64,000 bases of DNA, from positions 40,743 to 104,742 of the forward strand of contig JAIXKT010000037.1 of NCBI GenBank assembly GCA_026932145.1, written 5' to 3'. This stretch comes from Bacteroidia bacterium (lineage in GTDB: Bacteria; Bacteroidota; Bacteroidia; J057; JAIXKT01). Both the position numbers and the translations under genes were made by a program. This document shows, piece by piece, positions 26,398-34,206 of this stretch. The notes beneath the pieces are model-generated. The model saw nothing but the letters and a program-made list of their open reading frames with translations. It had not been told where the DNA came from and ran no database searches. Within the stretch, counting starts at the first letter, position 1, and each line of letters starts with the position of its first letter.

Positions 26398-27177
26398 TTA
26401 CTGCTTAGGTTCTTCATTAGCCGGATTTTCTTGTGCCGGTTTTTCGTCTTCGGTAGGTGGTTTTGATGAGGATTCTATAGAGAATAGGCCGGCTCCAATG
26501 GTTACACGTAGATAAATTCCATTCAAAGAAGAGCCTTTTACGCCACTTACTGCTCCAACGGGGCCGCTCCAAGTTCCTTTTGCCGGACTTAGATAAAAGC
26601 CACCATCAACACCCAAAATAAGCCCACCGGAATTTCTGCTAAGATGCCGAAAACTGAATCCTAAATCAACCACGCTGCTGGTAGTAGTGCATTCAATTGT
26701 TTTGGCTCGCTCTATGGTTTGGTTTTCTCCAAAGACAACAGATTGGTTGTCATAATTACTGAGCTTTAAAGTAGATTTTCCTACTGAAAAACCTGCATAA
26801 GGATACCAAAGCCAACGGTTTGTGTTTTTTACTGCGAAACCTACTTGGCCGCCCCATAATGTAGTGTACATCTTAGCTTGACCTCTTTTTCCTTCGGCAG
26901 GTGTATGTGCAGACCCAACTCCGTATAAGCCAAGAATAATTTTTTTAGCCACCAAAAATTTAAAACCACCACCGTAATAACTACCTACTGCCGGTAATTT
27001 GGTTACGCTATCCGTCAAAAAAGAAGGTGTGGTTAAGTCCTTTTTTAAATTACCAAAAAAGCCATAAGTAACGCCAGAATACCCCTCTAAATACCCCCCC
27101 AACTTTAACGTAAACTGGCCGAAACTATGGTAATAAACGATAAAAAATAAACTAATAAATAAAATACGAAGTTTCAT
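26398..27177 (-). CDS. Outer-membrane protein of unknown function with Pro/Glu-rich tail
   Basis: 259 residues from the ATG at 27177 (MKLRILFISLFFIVYYHSFGQ, signal peptide); an ATG at 27192 adds five residues before it. The mature part has beta-barrel strands (YGGGFKFLVAKKIILGLYGVGS, YPYAGFSVGKSTLKL, GGLILGVDGGFYL, GIYLRVTIGAGLFSI). A polar tail (SSKPPTEDEKPAQENPANEEPKQ) follows the last strand, which is unusual because outer-membrane barrels usually end in the barrel strand. No family recognised. It is divergent from adk with about 120 bases between starts. Confidence 0.65.
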   Translation of the reverse strand: MKLRILFISLFFIVYYHSFGQFTLKLGGYLEGYSGVTYGFFGNLKKDLTTPSFLTDSVTKLPAVGSYYGGGFKFLVAKKIILGLYGVGSAHTPAEGKRGQAKMYTTLWGGQVGFAVKNTNRWLWYPYAGFSVGKSTLKLSNYDNQSVVFGENQTIERAKTIECTTTSSVVDLGFSFRHLSRNSGGLILGVDGGFYLSPAKGTWSGPVGAVSGVKGSSLNGIYLRVTIGAGLFSIESSSKPPTEDEKPAQENPANEEPKQ

Positions 27178-27268
27178 AAGCCGCCTAAGCAATGCCGCAA
27201 AGATACAAATCGGAATGATACAGTCAAATTTTTTTTTATAGATAAGATGTGTGTAGCCAACAATCCCC

Positions 27269-27276
27269 TATCTTTG
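27269..27276 (+). promoter_or_regulatory. -7 box of adk promoter
   Basis: TATCTTTG matches TAnnTTTG exactly, 23 bases before the adk ATG. No good -33 element is seen. Confidence 0.45.
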
Positions 27277-27299
27277 TGGCCTTTATTAGCATCTGCATC

Positions 27300-27872
27300 A
27301 TGTTAAATTTAGTTCTATTTGGCCCTCCGGGTGCTGGAAAGGGAACCCAATCTGCAAAACTCATTGCGCAATACAACTTGGTTCACCTTTCTACAGGAGA
27401 TATTCTGCGATCAGAAGTAGCTAATAAAACCCAACTTGGATTAAAAGCAAAGTCTTTAATGGATGCGGGATTACTCGTCCCAGATGAAATTGTTATCGGC
27501 ATGATTCAAGAGCGAATAAGCCAATACCAATCAGCCAAAGGCTTTATTTTTGACGGATTTCCACGCACGGTTGCGCAAGCCGAAGCATTAGATAAAATGC
27601 TAACAGAAAATAAATTAAGTATTACTGCAATGCTTCAATTAAATGTTCCTCAAAATGAACTTGTAAATAGGCTTTTGAGACGAGCAACACTTGAAAACCG
27701 CCCAGATGATACACCCGAAACAATTACGAAACGGATTCAGGAATATGAGCAAAAAACCCTGCCCGTTGCCACTTATTACAAAAACCAAGAAAAACTACAT
27801 ATCATAAACGGCGTAGGCGAAGTATCTGAAATTACCAATTATTTATTAAAAACAGTAGAAAATTTACTTTAA
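27300..27872 (+). CDS. adk: Adenylate kinase
   Basis: Interconverts ATP, ADP and AMP. 190 residues from the ATG at 27300; an upstream GTG at 27249 would add 17 residues and overlap the promoter. The P-loop GPPGAGKGT lies at 8-16, the AMP-binding segment is HLSTGDILRSEVA and the FIFDGFPRT motif follows. The lid is short (RRATLENRPDDTPETI), so this is the short-form enzyme without the zinc-type lid insertion. All catalytic arginines expected in these motifs are present. It is followed by an HU/IHF gene with its own promoter. Confidence 0.95.
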   Translation: MLNLVLFGPPGAGKGTQSAKLIAQYNLVHLSTGDILRSEVANKTQLGLKAKSLMDAGLLVPDEIVIGMIQERISQYQSAKGFIFDGFPRTVAQAEALDKMLTENKLSITAMLQLNVPQNELVNRLLRRATLENRPDDTPETITKRIQEYEQKTLPVATYYKNQEKLHIINGVGEVSEITNYLLKTVENLL

Positions 27873-27884
27873 CTCATTGAATTG

Positions 27885-27914
27885 TTTGTTTTTCCAAAAC
27901 ACTTTGTATTTTTG
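27885..27914 (+). promoter_or_regulatory. Promoter of the HU/IHF-like gene
   Basis: TTTG at 27885-27888, an 18-base gap, and TATTTTTG at 27907-27914 fit the Bacteroidota consensus well, 46 bases before the GTG start. Confidence 0.55.
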
Positions 27915-27960
27915 TGCACTCAAAACAGTAAAGAATAATTTATAAATTTATTATAATAAC

Positions 27961-28308
27961 GTGACAAAGGCAGACATTATAGAAGAAATTGCCCATAAGA
28001 CGGGAATTGACAAACCTAATGTATCATCAGTTATGGAGGCTTTTTTTAAGGTCGTGAGAAACTCTATGGTAGATGGAAATAACATTTATGTGCGAGGATT
28101 TGGTAGTTTCATCATAAAACGAAGAGCCGCTAAACCCGCCCGAATTATATCCGAAAAGAAAACTATATTGATACCGGAGCACTTTATCCCAAGTTTTAAA
28201 CCTTCAAAAGAATTTGTGAAGAAAGTTAAAGAAAGCTCAAAAATCAAAAGCAGCACAAAAGTGGAAGATAAGCAGCGTCCTGCTAAGAAGGAAGATAAGA
28301 AAGGATAG
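27961..28308 (+). CDS. HU/IHF-family DNA-binding protein
   Basis: 115 residues from a GTG start. The fold is recognisable from MTKADIIEEIAHKTGIDKPNVSSVMEAFFKVV, the beta-arm entry NNIYVRGFGSFIIKRRAAKPAR and the end of the arm PSFKPSKEFVKK. The DNA-intercalating arm is the segment around KPARIISEKKTILIPEHFIPSFKP. A lysine-rich C-terminal tail of about 20 residues extends past the usual 90-100 residue length. It is a nucleoid-associated protein that bends DNA; whether homo- or heterodimer is unknown. It is followed by a TPR protein gene in the same direction. Confidence 0.92.
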   Translation: MTKADIIEEIAHKTGIDKPNVSSVMEAFFKVVRNSMVDGNNIYVRGFGSFIIKRRAAKPARIISEKKTILIPEHFIPSFKPSKEFVKKVKESSKIKSSTKVEDKQRPAKKEDKKG

Positions 28309-28319
28309 TTGTTTGCGCT

Positions 28320-29201
28320 GTGCAGGATAGTGCTGGCCGTTGGACATGGCAACATTTTAGCTTAATTGCAGCAGGATTCTTGTTGTTTTTAGGACTGTTA
28401 TCGGTAGATAGAAAGGTCTTGACAAATAATATGAAGCCGGCAGCTGTTACTGTGCCGTCAGCTTCAGCTACGCCTCAGGCAAAGTCTGATTCAATAATTA
28501 CCCGGATTCCTGAGTTCATAGCTTCTTCAGAACAACAGACTGTTTATAAGGCGTTCCTACAAAAGTGGGAAAGATATTCAGAGTTAGATGAAAGTAGCAA
28601 AATTCGTTTAATACAAGAATTTGCTGCGTTTTTTGTAGGATCAGACCGACCAGATTGCGCCGCTTTACTACAAGAAAAACTATGGGAAGAACACCATATA
28701 GAACTCCCTAAACTTGCCATCCGCTTTATGGATTCCTATCAACTGCCCAAAATAGCCCAAGATTCATTGCTATATAGATATTTTAACCAACATACAATTG
28801 ACTATGCTTCGCTTGCCGCAGCAGAACTATCTGGTAATGAAAAAGATAACTTTATGGTAATCAAATGGGTGGCTATGGCTAAATCCGAAAATCCAACAAT
28901 AGTTATGCAAGGAATCAAGGAATTAGCAGCCTTTGGAGATAAACATCCAGAGCATTTTCAGGCAAATTTAGAACTTTCTATTTTTTCGTACCAAACAAAC
29001 CAATATGAAAAAGCCCTAAAACGTTGCCAACAAGCAATTCAGGCAGATGCCCGTCAGGCAATAGCATACTTCTGGCTCGGAAATATCTATAAAGCACTTG
29101 GAAATACAGAACAAGCTAAACTTGCTTGGCAAAAAGCCACTACATTACACCCAGCGCCCGAATTAGCGCAACAAATTAACCAGCAAATTCAAAGTATTTA
29201 A
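28320..29201 (+). CDS. Membrane-anchored TPR protein
   Basis: 293 residues from a GTG 11 bases after the HU/IHF stop. One N-terminal membrane segment (about 12-29, FSLIAAGFLLFLGLLSV) is followed by a Ser/Ala/Pro linker. The C-terminal half contains TPR units (ANLELSIFSYQTNQYEKALKRCQQAIQADARQ, AIAYFWLGNIYKALGNTEQAKLAWQKATTLHP). TPRs mediate protein-protein contacts; the soluble part should be periplasmic if the segment is an uncleaved signal anchor. Partners are unknown. Short spacing suggests co-transcription with the HU/IHF gene. Similar TPR proteins sit next to rng-type genes in related genomes, but I cannot check this. Confidence 0.7.
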   Translation: MQDSAGRWTWQHFSLIAAGFLLFLGLLSVDRKVLTNNMKPAAVTVPSASATPQAKSDSIITRIPEFIASSEQQTVYKAFLQKWERYSELDESSKIRLIQEFAAFFVGSDRPDCAALLQEKLWEEHHIELPKLAIRFMDSYQLPKIAQDSLLYRYFNQHTIDYASLAAAELSGNEKDNFMVIKWVAMAKSENPTIVMQGIKELAAFGDKHPEHFQANLELSIFSYQTNQYEKALKRCQQAIQADARQAIAYFWLGNIYKALGNTEQAKLAWQKATTLHPAPELAQQINQQIQSI

Positions 29202-29236
29202 AATTTTACACATTAACAATTTAACCCATTATCATT

Positions 29237-29332
29237 ATGCCGTGTGGTAAAAAACGTAAGAGACATAAAATTGCAACACATAAACGCAAAAAACGCCTCA
29301 GAAAAAATAGACATAAAAAGAAACAGAAGTAG
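29237..29332 (+). CDS. 31-residue COX24/mS38-like basic ribosomal-type protein
   Basis: A 31-codon gene MPCGKKRKRHKIATHKRKKR... ending HKKKQK, then TAG. It is almost entirely Lys, Arg and His and matches the AURKAIP1/COX24 C-terminal (mS38-like, DUF1713) family of tiny proteins found in many Bacteroidota, related to a mitochondrial small-subunit ribosomal protein. Bacteroidota homologues usually have Ser where this has Cys at position 3. It is therefore probably a ribosome-associated protein. It lies immediately upstream of rng, so its expression may be linked to RNase G, and a strong hairpin separates the two. Confidence 0.85.
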   Translation: MPCGKKRKRHKIATHKRKKRLRKNRHKKKQK

Positions 29333-29342
29333 TAGCAACTGA

Positions 29343-29366
29343 TTTTGGGGAATTTATTCCCCAAAA
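29343..29366 (+). promoter_or_regulatory. Perfect hairpin in the rng leader
   Basis: TTTTGGGGAA at 29343-29352 pairs with TTCCCCAAAA at 29357-29366 around a 4-base loop, ten bases after the COX24-like stop and 21 bases before the rng ATG. No T-run follows. It may attenuate read-through, stabilise the small upstream mRNA, or be a target for RNase G self-regulation. Confidence 0.55.
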
Positions 29367-29386
29367 TTACTATTACCATTATTTCC

Positions 29387-30940
29387 ATGAAAGAACTTGT
29401 TGTTACGTCTGACAATGATCAGATTCGTATTGCTGTATTAGAAAATAAAAAAATAGTTGAACTACACCAGGAATCCCGTAATTCCCAGTTTTCTGTTGGA
29501 GATATTTTTTTAGGTCGTGTTCGTAGAGCTGATAATAGGCGAAACGCTGCCTTTATCAATATTGGATATGAAAAAGATGGATTCTTACATTATCCTGATT
29601 TAGGGCCACAGATTATTGATATTCAGAACTTCACAAAGCTGGCAATGGGTAAAAATACCCAAAATGCACATTTACAGGACGTAAATTTATCAGAACCAAT
29701 AGACAAAAACGGTAAAATAACAGATGCGTTAAAAAATAATCAGTCTATTTTAGTTCAATTTACCAAAGAAGCAATATCTACCAAAGGCCCCAGACTAAGC
29801 GCAGAGCTATCTTTGGCAGGGCAATATTTAGTTTTAATTCCATTTGCCCAGCATATTAATGTTTCCAAAAAATATCAAAATCCTACTGAAAAAAACCGAA
29901 TTAAGAAGATATTAGAGAAACTTCGTCCTCCGAACTTCGGTATTATAGCCAGAACGGCTTCTGAAAATGTAACAGCAGAGCTTTTGCAGCAAGATATTCA
30001 GCACCTGATGCAAAAATGGCAAGCTATTGTTTCGGCTATTGCCAACAGTACACCTCCGTGTAAGGTTCATAGTGAAATTTCACGAACCAACAGCCTGCTG
30101 CGCGATATGCTTAGTGTCGGCTTTGATTCTATCATTACAGATGACCAGCAATCCCATCAAGAAATCAGCAACTACCTGAAAGACCACCATCCACAAACCT
30201 TAAAGCTGCTTAAACTATACAAAACTAAAACCTCGCTATTTGAGCAATTAGGTATAGAGAAGCAAATTAAAACTTCTTTTGGGCGGATTGTTCCGCTGCC
30301 AAGTGGGGCATATTTGGTGGTAGAACATACCGAAGCCTTGCACGTTTTTGATGTAAATAGCGGCAGCACCCGTATTCAGGAAGAAAATCCGGAAGATTTT
30401 ATTCTCAAAATCAATATAGAAGCTGCGGTAGAAATCGCAAGGCAGTTACGCCTCCGAGATATGGGCGGAATTATCGTAATAGATTTTATTGATATGCGAA
30501 GCCTCGACTTTCGGACTATGATCACTGACCGAATAGAGGCTGAAATGAAGCAGGATAGAGCAAAACATACTGTTTTGCCAATGAGCCGTTTTGGCTTAGT
30601 ACAAATTACTCGGCAACGTGTTCGACCGCAAATAAATATCGAAACTACTGAGATATGCCCATCTTGTCAAGGCTCCGGCCAGATTCAATCTTCGATATTA
30701 ATAAGTGATGAAATTGAGAAAACACTGGATTTTCTAATCAGGCAGGGTAAATATACTAAACTAACGATAAAGCTAAATCCTTATTTAGCAAGCTATTTCA
30801 AAATAGGTTTTATTAGCCGAAGGCTTCGATGGTTTTTAAAATACGGGAAATGGATTCAAATTCTGGAAGAACCTGCCTTTCCAATTACGATGGTGCGTTT
30901 TTTTGATGAAACTAACGAGGAAATCGTTGTAGAGCCGTAG
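29387..30940 (+). CDS. rng: Ribonuclease G/E family endoribonuclease
   Basis: 517 residues from the ATG at 29387 (MKELVVTSDNDQIRIAVLENKK, the family start); an upstream in-frame start at 29345 falls inside the leader hairpin. The S1 domain is at about 35-120 (GDIFLGRVRRADNRRNAAFINIGYEKDGFLH). The catalytic core has the first metal-binding Asp in VFDVNSGS and the second in IVIDFIDM, and the zinc-link motif is CPSCQGSG. All are present. It is shorter than RNase E and lacks a degradosome tail, so it fits RNase G: 16S rRNA 5' processing and mRNA turnover. It converges with porZ, with only two bases between stop codons. Confidence 0.93.
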   Translation: MKELVVTSDNDQIRIAVLENKKIVELHQESRNSQFSVGDIFLGRVRRADNRRNAAFINIGYEKDGFLHYPDLGPQIIDIQNFTKLAMGKNTQNAHLQDVNLSEPIDKNGKITDALKNNQSILVQFTKEAISTKGPRLSAELSLAGQYLVLIPFAQHINVSKKYQNPTEKNRIKKILEKLRPPNFGIIARTASENVTAELLQQDIQHLMQKWQAIVSAIANSTPPCKVHSEISRTNSLLRDMLSVGFDSIITDDQQSHQEISNYLKDHHPQTLKLLKLYKTKTSLFEQLGIEKQIKTSFGRIVPLPSGAYLVVEHTEALHVFDVNSGSTRIQEENPEDFILKINIEAAVEIARQLRLRDMGGIIVIDFIDMRSLDFRTMITDRIEAEMKQDRAKHTVLPMSRFGLVQITRQRVRPQINIETTEICPSCQGSGQIQSSILISDEIEKTLDFLIRQGKYTKLTIKLNPYLASYFKIGFISRRLRWFLKYGKWIQILEEPAFPITMVRFFDETNEEIVVEP

Positions 30941-30942
30941 TT

Positions 30943-33276
30943 TTATTCTGCACTTAATATCACAAACTTAGAGATGCCGGCTTGTTCACCGGAAGGTAGC
31001 GATACCAACGCAAGGTAAATTCCGGGTGCGGCTTTATGCCCTTGATAGTCTTTTCCGTCCCACACAGCTTGCCCTCCTAAGGCAGTTAGTTGAGCTACAA
31101 CTTGTCCCGTTATAGATATAATCTTAACAATAGCATTGGAGGCTGTTCCTCGAATAGCAATTAACCCGTCAAAGTTTGCTTTAACGGGGTTAGGAAATAT
31201 AAAGATATTTTCGCTATTTCCGGAGCTAAGGCTTGCTTCTCCTCTATAACTTACTATTCCAGAGCCAGTTGCAATAAAAACTTCTCCGGTTTCTTGGTCA
31301 ATCGCTATATCTAAGATTTCATTTGAGGGAATGGGGCTGTTGTCTATGTTAAACATTTCTACTTGTTCATTGCCGTCTGGGCTAACGACAAAGATCCCGT
31401 TTTCGGTACCCAGCCATTTTCGGTTTGCTCCGTCTATAGCGATAGCGCGGACATTTTCATCTCGCAACAGGCATCGGCTACTCAGTATCGGACAAGAAGC
31501 ATCACTTATTGTAGTATTTACTTTAAATATTTCTGAAGGATTATAGAAAACGACTGCCCCTTTATTGGTAGCGACCCACATATTGCCGTCTAAGTCCTGA
31601 ACAATACGATTAACGTTATCGCTGGGTAGGTTTCCTTTTCCGGTTCCGGTTCTGAGTTCACGGACTTTATCATCGGCAGTATTATTGGGGGTTTTATTAT
31701 CATTAAAAACGACTACTCCTTTATCACGGTTTACTAACCAGCAAGTACCGTAACTGTCTAAAGTAAGCTGAGTAAACAACGGATTATCAAATGTTGGAAA
31801 AGGAAAGTTGTAAATTTGGTTATTGGGAGTAATTACAGAAAGTGGAGTAGGGGTGAAGTAAGTTGATAACCAAGTATTTCCGCGTCCGTCAAATGCTATT
31901 CCTGAAATACGAACATCTTTTGGGTTGTTTGCGGTAATAGGTAGCCCGTCTGCTGAAGTGAGGCTTCTTATCCAATTATTTCCATTTTGGACTATAGAAA
32001 TACCGCCTCCAAAAGTTCCCATCCATGTTTCACGGCTACCGGGGCGTGTGCTTATGCGGGCGTAACTATGGAATACTTTTTCAGGGTCAGGATCTAAAAG
32101 GTCAGTTCTGACCATCTTCCACTCTGCATTACGGATATTGTAGTAATAGTAACCGGAATAGTCATAAGAAGGTTTATAATTTGCGTTATGCCCTAATGGA
32201 GCAATGTATAATTCGCCATTAGCTACTTCAATTCTATTACAGTTATTATTTGTAAGTGGTTCATGAGCAGTATAATATAGGTTTCGGCTATTTTCGTCAT
32301 ACCCAACAATACCTTGTGCAAAATCAGCTATCCATATTACGTTGTTGGCTTCTACTGCCGCTGCTGGTATCTGGGATGAATATATCTTGATGGAACCTGT
32401 GGTTGCATATTGAATAACCATATCATTAAAAACTAAATACAAATTATTTCCAGAAACACGCATAAATTTGTAATAACCTGTATTAAGGTATTGATTATTA
32501 ATGGTATTCCAAATACTATCGGATCTTGCAAAAAGAGAGTCTCCAATATGTACGAAGATATAGTTATTAAAAGTAGTAATCCACCGAGATGCGCCTGTGG
32601 TAGGCAAGCCGTATTTACCATTTTCAAGTTGCCATACCGAAGCGTCAGCTAAATTTGGAGCAGCTAAGGGTGCAGAATAAATGCCCGGTTCTCGCCCTCC
32701 CGAAACTGAAATCCATAATCTATCTTGAAATATTGTTAATGACGTAACTTCCTGTGCCTCGTCATTATTTCCCACCTTCAGATATGTATAACGTGTTTCT
32801 TTGTGTTTGAAATCATAAACAACTACACCAAAGGATGTTCCTATGTATAAATAATCGCCTGAAGCCAGAATAGAATTGATTTTTTTAGTGTTAAAATTTT
32901 TGGTTAAAAAAATATCCCTAATAGAGTAAATTTTTTGGCTTGGGTTGCGGAAGTAATGAATTAATCCGTTTTGATAGCCTACAAAGACATAATCATGAAC
33001 ATCATCATAAAGCATTACAGAGGGATAGTCGCCTAAGAAGCCATCTTTTTTTGTAAATCGCTGATAATCATTTGTGTCTAAGGTGTTTAATTGAACAATT
33101 CCTACGTCTGTTGCCGCAAATATGTATTGTCCACGCACACAAATATCCCGCGCTTGCCGGTGTGTTTGATAAGATTTCCATGCTCCAATAGGTTGTAATT
33201 GCGCAAATACCCAAAAATTGAGGTTTACGGAGCAAGCTATAAACCAAATAATAATTATTGGAACTCTATATTTCAC
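30943..33276 (-). CDS. porZ: PorZ-like T9SS component: two beta-propellers plus sorting domain
   Basis: 777 residues from the GTG at 33276, which places a signal peptide ending WVFAQ; another GTG at 33324 adds 16 residues. The size nearly equals P. gingivalis PorZ (776 as I recall it). The N-terminus (IGAWKSYQTHRQARDICVRGQYIFAATDVGIVQLN) and repeated propeller blades (FVGYQNGLIHY, YIGTSFGVVVYD, WVATNKGAVVFYN, WLGTENGIFVV) match the two-propeller PorZ architecture. A T9SS type A C-terminal domain follows (FIFPNPVKANFDGLIAIRG ... GISKFVILSAE). PorZ is an outer-surface protein that helps the sortase complex attach A-LPS to cargo. Generic propeller sensors are the alternative. Confidence 0.75.
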   Translation of the reverse strand: MKYRVPIIIIWFIACSVNLNFWVFAQLQPIGAWKSYQTHRQARDICVRGQYIFAATDVGIVQLNTLDTNDYQRFTKKDGFLGDYPSVMLYDDVHDYVFVGYQNGLIHYFRNPSQKIYSIRDIFLTKNFNTKKINSILASGDYLYIGTSFGVVVYDFKHKETRYTYLKVGNNDEAQEVTSLTIFQDRLWISVSGGREPGIYSAPLAAPNLADASVWQLENGKYGLPTTGASRWITTFNNYIFVHIGDSLFARSDSIWNTINNQYLNTGYYKFMRVSGNNLYLVFNDMVIQYATTGSIKIYSSQIPAAAVEANNVIWIADFAQGIVGYDENSRNLYYTAHEPLTNNNCNRIEVANGELYIAPLGHNANYKPSYDYSGYYYYNIRNAEWKMVRTDLLDPDPEKVFHSYARISTRPGSRETWMGTFGGGISIVQNGNNWIRSLTSADGLPITANNPKDVRISGIAFDGRGNTWLSTYFTPTPLSVITPNNQIYNFPFPTFDNPLFTQLTLDSYGTCWLVNRDKGVVVFNDNKTPNNTADDKVRELRTGTGKGNLPSDNVNRIVQDLDGNMWVATNKGAVVFYNPSEIFKVNTTISDASCPILSSRCLLRDENVRAIAIDGANRKWLGTENGIFVVSPDGNEQVEMFNIDNSPIPSNEILDIAIDQETGEVFIATGSGIVSYRGEASLSSGNSENIFIFPNPVKANFDGLIAIRGTASNAIVKIISITGQVVAQLTALGGQAVWDGKDYQGHKAAPGIYLALVSLPSGEQAGISKFVILSAE

Positions 33277-33526
33277 AGTTTGGCTGTGGTTTAGAAAGTA
33301 TGATTTTGTTAGGGAAAGGAACACCTTTTAGCTACGTATAAAGTAAAGATAAACGCAAAACGCCTCTCTATTACTGAGAAGCAAAAGTAGTTAAAAGTAC
33401 CCTAAAAAAAAGACCACTTTAAACTTTTTGTAAAACGAAATTATGCCACAGATATTGTAAGGGATGATTTTTGAAATAGGGAAAGATTCGCAGGGTATGA
33501 CGAATGGTTTAGATGTGGTTTTTAGT

Positions 33527-33573
33527 AAAAAAATAAATTCAAAAGCCTTGAAACTCTTTCAAGGCTTTTGAAT
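33527..33573 (-). terminator. Intrinsic terminator of the tRNA-Arg gene
   Basis: A 17-bp perfect stem (33537-33553 with 33557-33573) with loop CTC starts six bases past the tRNA 3' end on the minus strand. It is followed there by a seven-T run within TTTATTTTTTTAC (plus-strand A-run 33527-33533). Confidence 0.85.
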
Positions 33574-33579
33574 GATTTG

Positions 33580-33653
33580 TACACTCGAGAGGAGTCGAAC
33601 CACTAACCTTCTGATCCGTAGTCAGATGCTCTATCCAATTGAGCTACGAGTGC
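33580..33653 (-). tRNA. tRNA-Arg (anticodon ACG)
   Basis: Minus strand: acceptor GCACTCG/CGAGTGT, D-arm GCTC...GAGC, anticodon stem TCTGA/TCAGA around CTACGGA (anticodon ACG, presumably inosine-modified) and T-loop TTCGACT. Two irregularities: the first acceptor pair is G1-U72, and the T-stem AGTGG/CCTCT has a U-U mismatch. The discriminator is A and CCA is not encoded. A strong terminator follows, which argues that it is expressed. Confidence 0.9.
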
Positions 33654-33728
33654 CTGATTCGGGTGCAAATATAGGATTATTTTTGATGCTATCAATAAAA
33701 TTAAATTTTTGGAGTCAATTCTTTTTTG

Positions 33729-33992
33729 GGGGTTCAGAAAGTATGAAAGCTATGATTTCGTTAGTGAATCATTATTGCTATCATGACATCATGGTTCTCT
33801 GTTTTCTTGGAAAAGTAAGTAGCATTCCTCACAAATCTTCTGTTTCTATCTTGTAATGAGTTATTTATATTTTTTTACAAATATTTTTGTATTTTGGTAA
33901 TGTGAGGGCAAATAACCATTAGTTTGACTTCTGATATAGACGATAAACTTAGTCTTTATTGCCAAATCTTTTCATCATACTTTCTGAACCCC
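33729..33992. mobile_element. MITE-like inverted-repeat element, copy 1
   Basis: 264 bases bounded by perfect 18-bp terminal inverted repeats GGGGTTCAGAAAGTATGA and its complement. A second copy at 59103-59364 is about 85% identical by eye along the whole length, in the same orientation. There is no coding capacity for a transposase, so it behaves like a non-autonomous miniature element. An internal TATTTTTG near the middle resembles a -7 box. No target-site duplication is obvious (left flank TTTTTTG, right flank TAACTG). It accounts for most of the gene-free stretch between tRNA-Arg and the gene at 34207; the remainder is plain AT-rich sequence. Confidence 0.8.
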
Positions 33993-34192
33993 TAACTGAA
34001 AATTTACTCTGCCAATCTCCAAAAATTATATTTTTGTCGTGTACTGTGGATAAATATACGAAAATCAACAGCTCCCCCAATTTCTAAACACGTAATTTAT
34101 TGATAATTATATGTTTAAATTAAAAATTATTGTAGTATTGCCAGAACGAACCACAATTAATCTTAGGTTCTAAATCATTACATTTGTAGAGC

Positions 34193-34200
34193 TATCTTTG
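34193..34200 (+). promoter_or_regulatory. -7 box just upstream of the 34207 gene
   Basis: TATCTTTG matches TAnnTTTG and ends six bases before the GTG at 34207. Transcription would then begin at or next to the start codon, and the TTG at 34198 cannot be the start if this promoter is used. Confidence 0.45.
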
Positions 34201-34206
34201 CTTGAT

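Noticed and set aside
33572..33856. 94-codon frame across tRNA-Arg and the repeat element
   Set aside because: It reads through a tRNA and a MITE end; no protein likeness.
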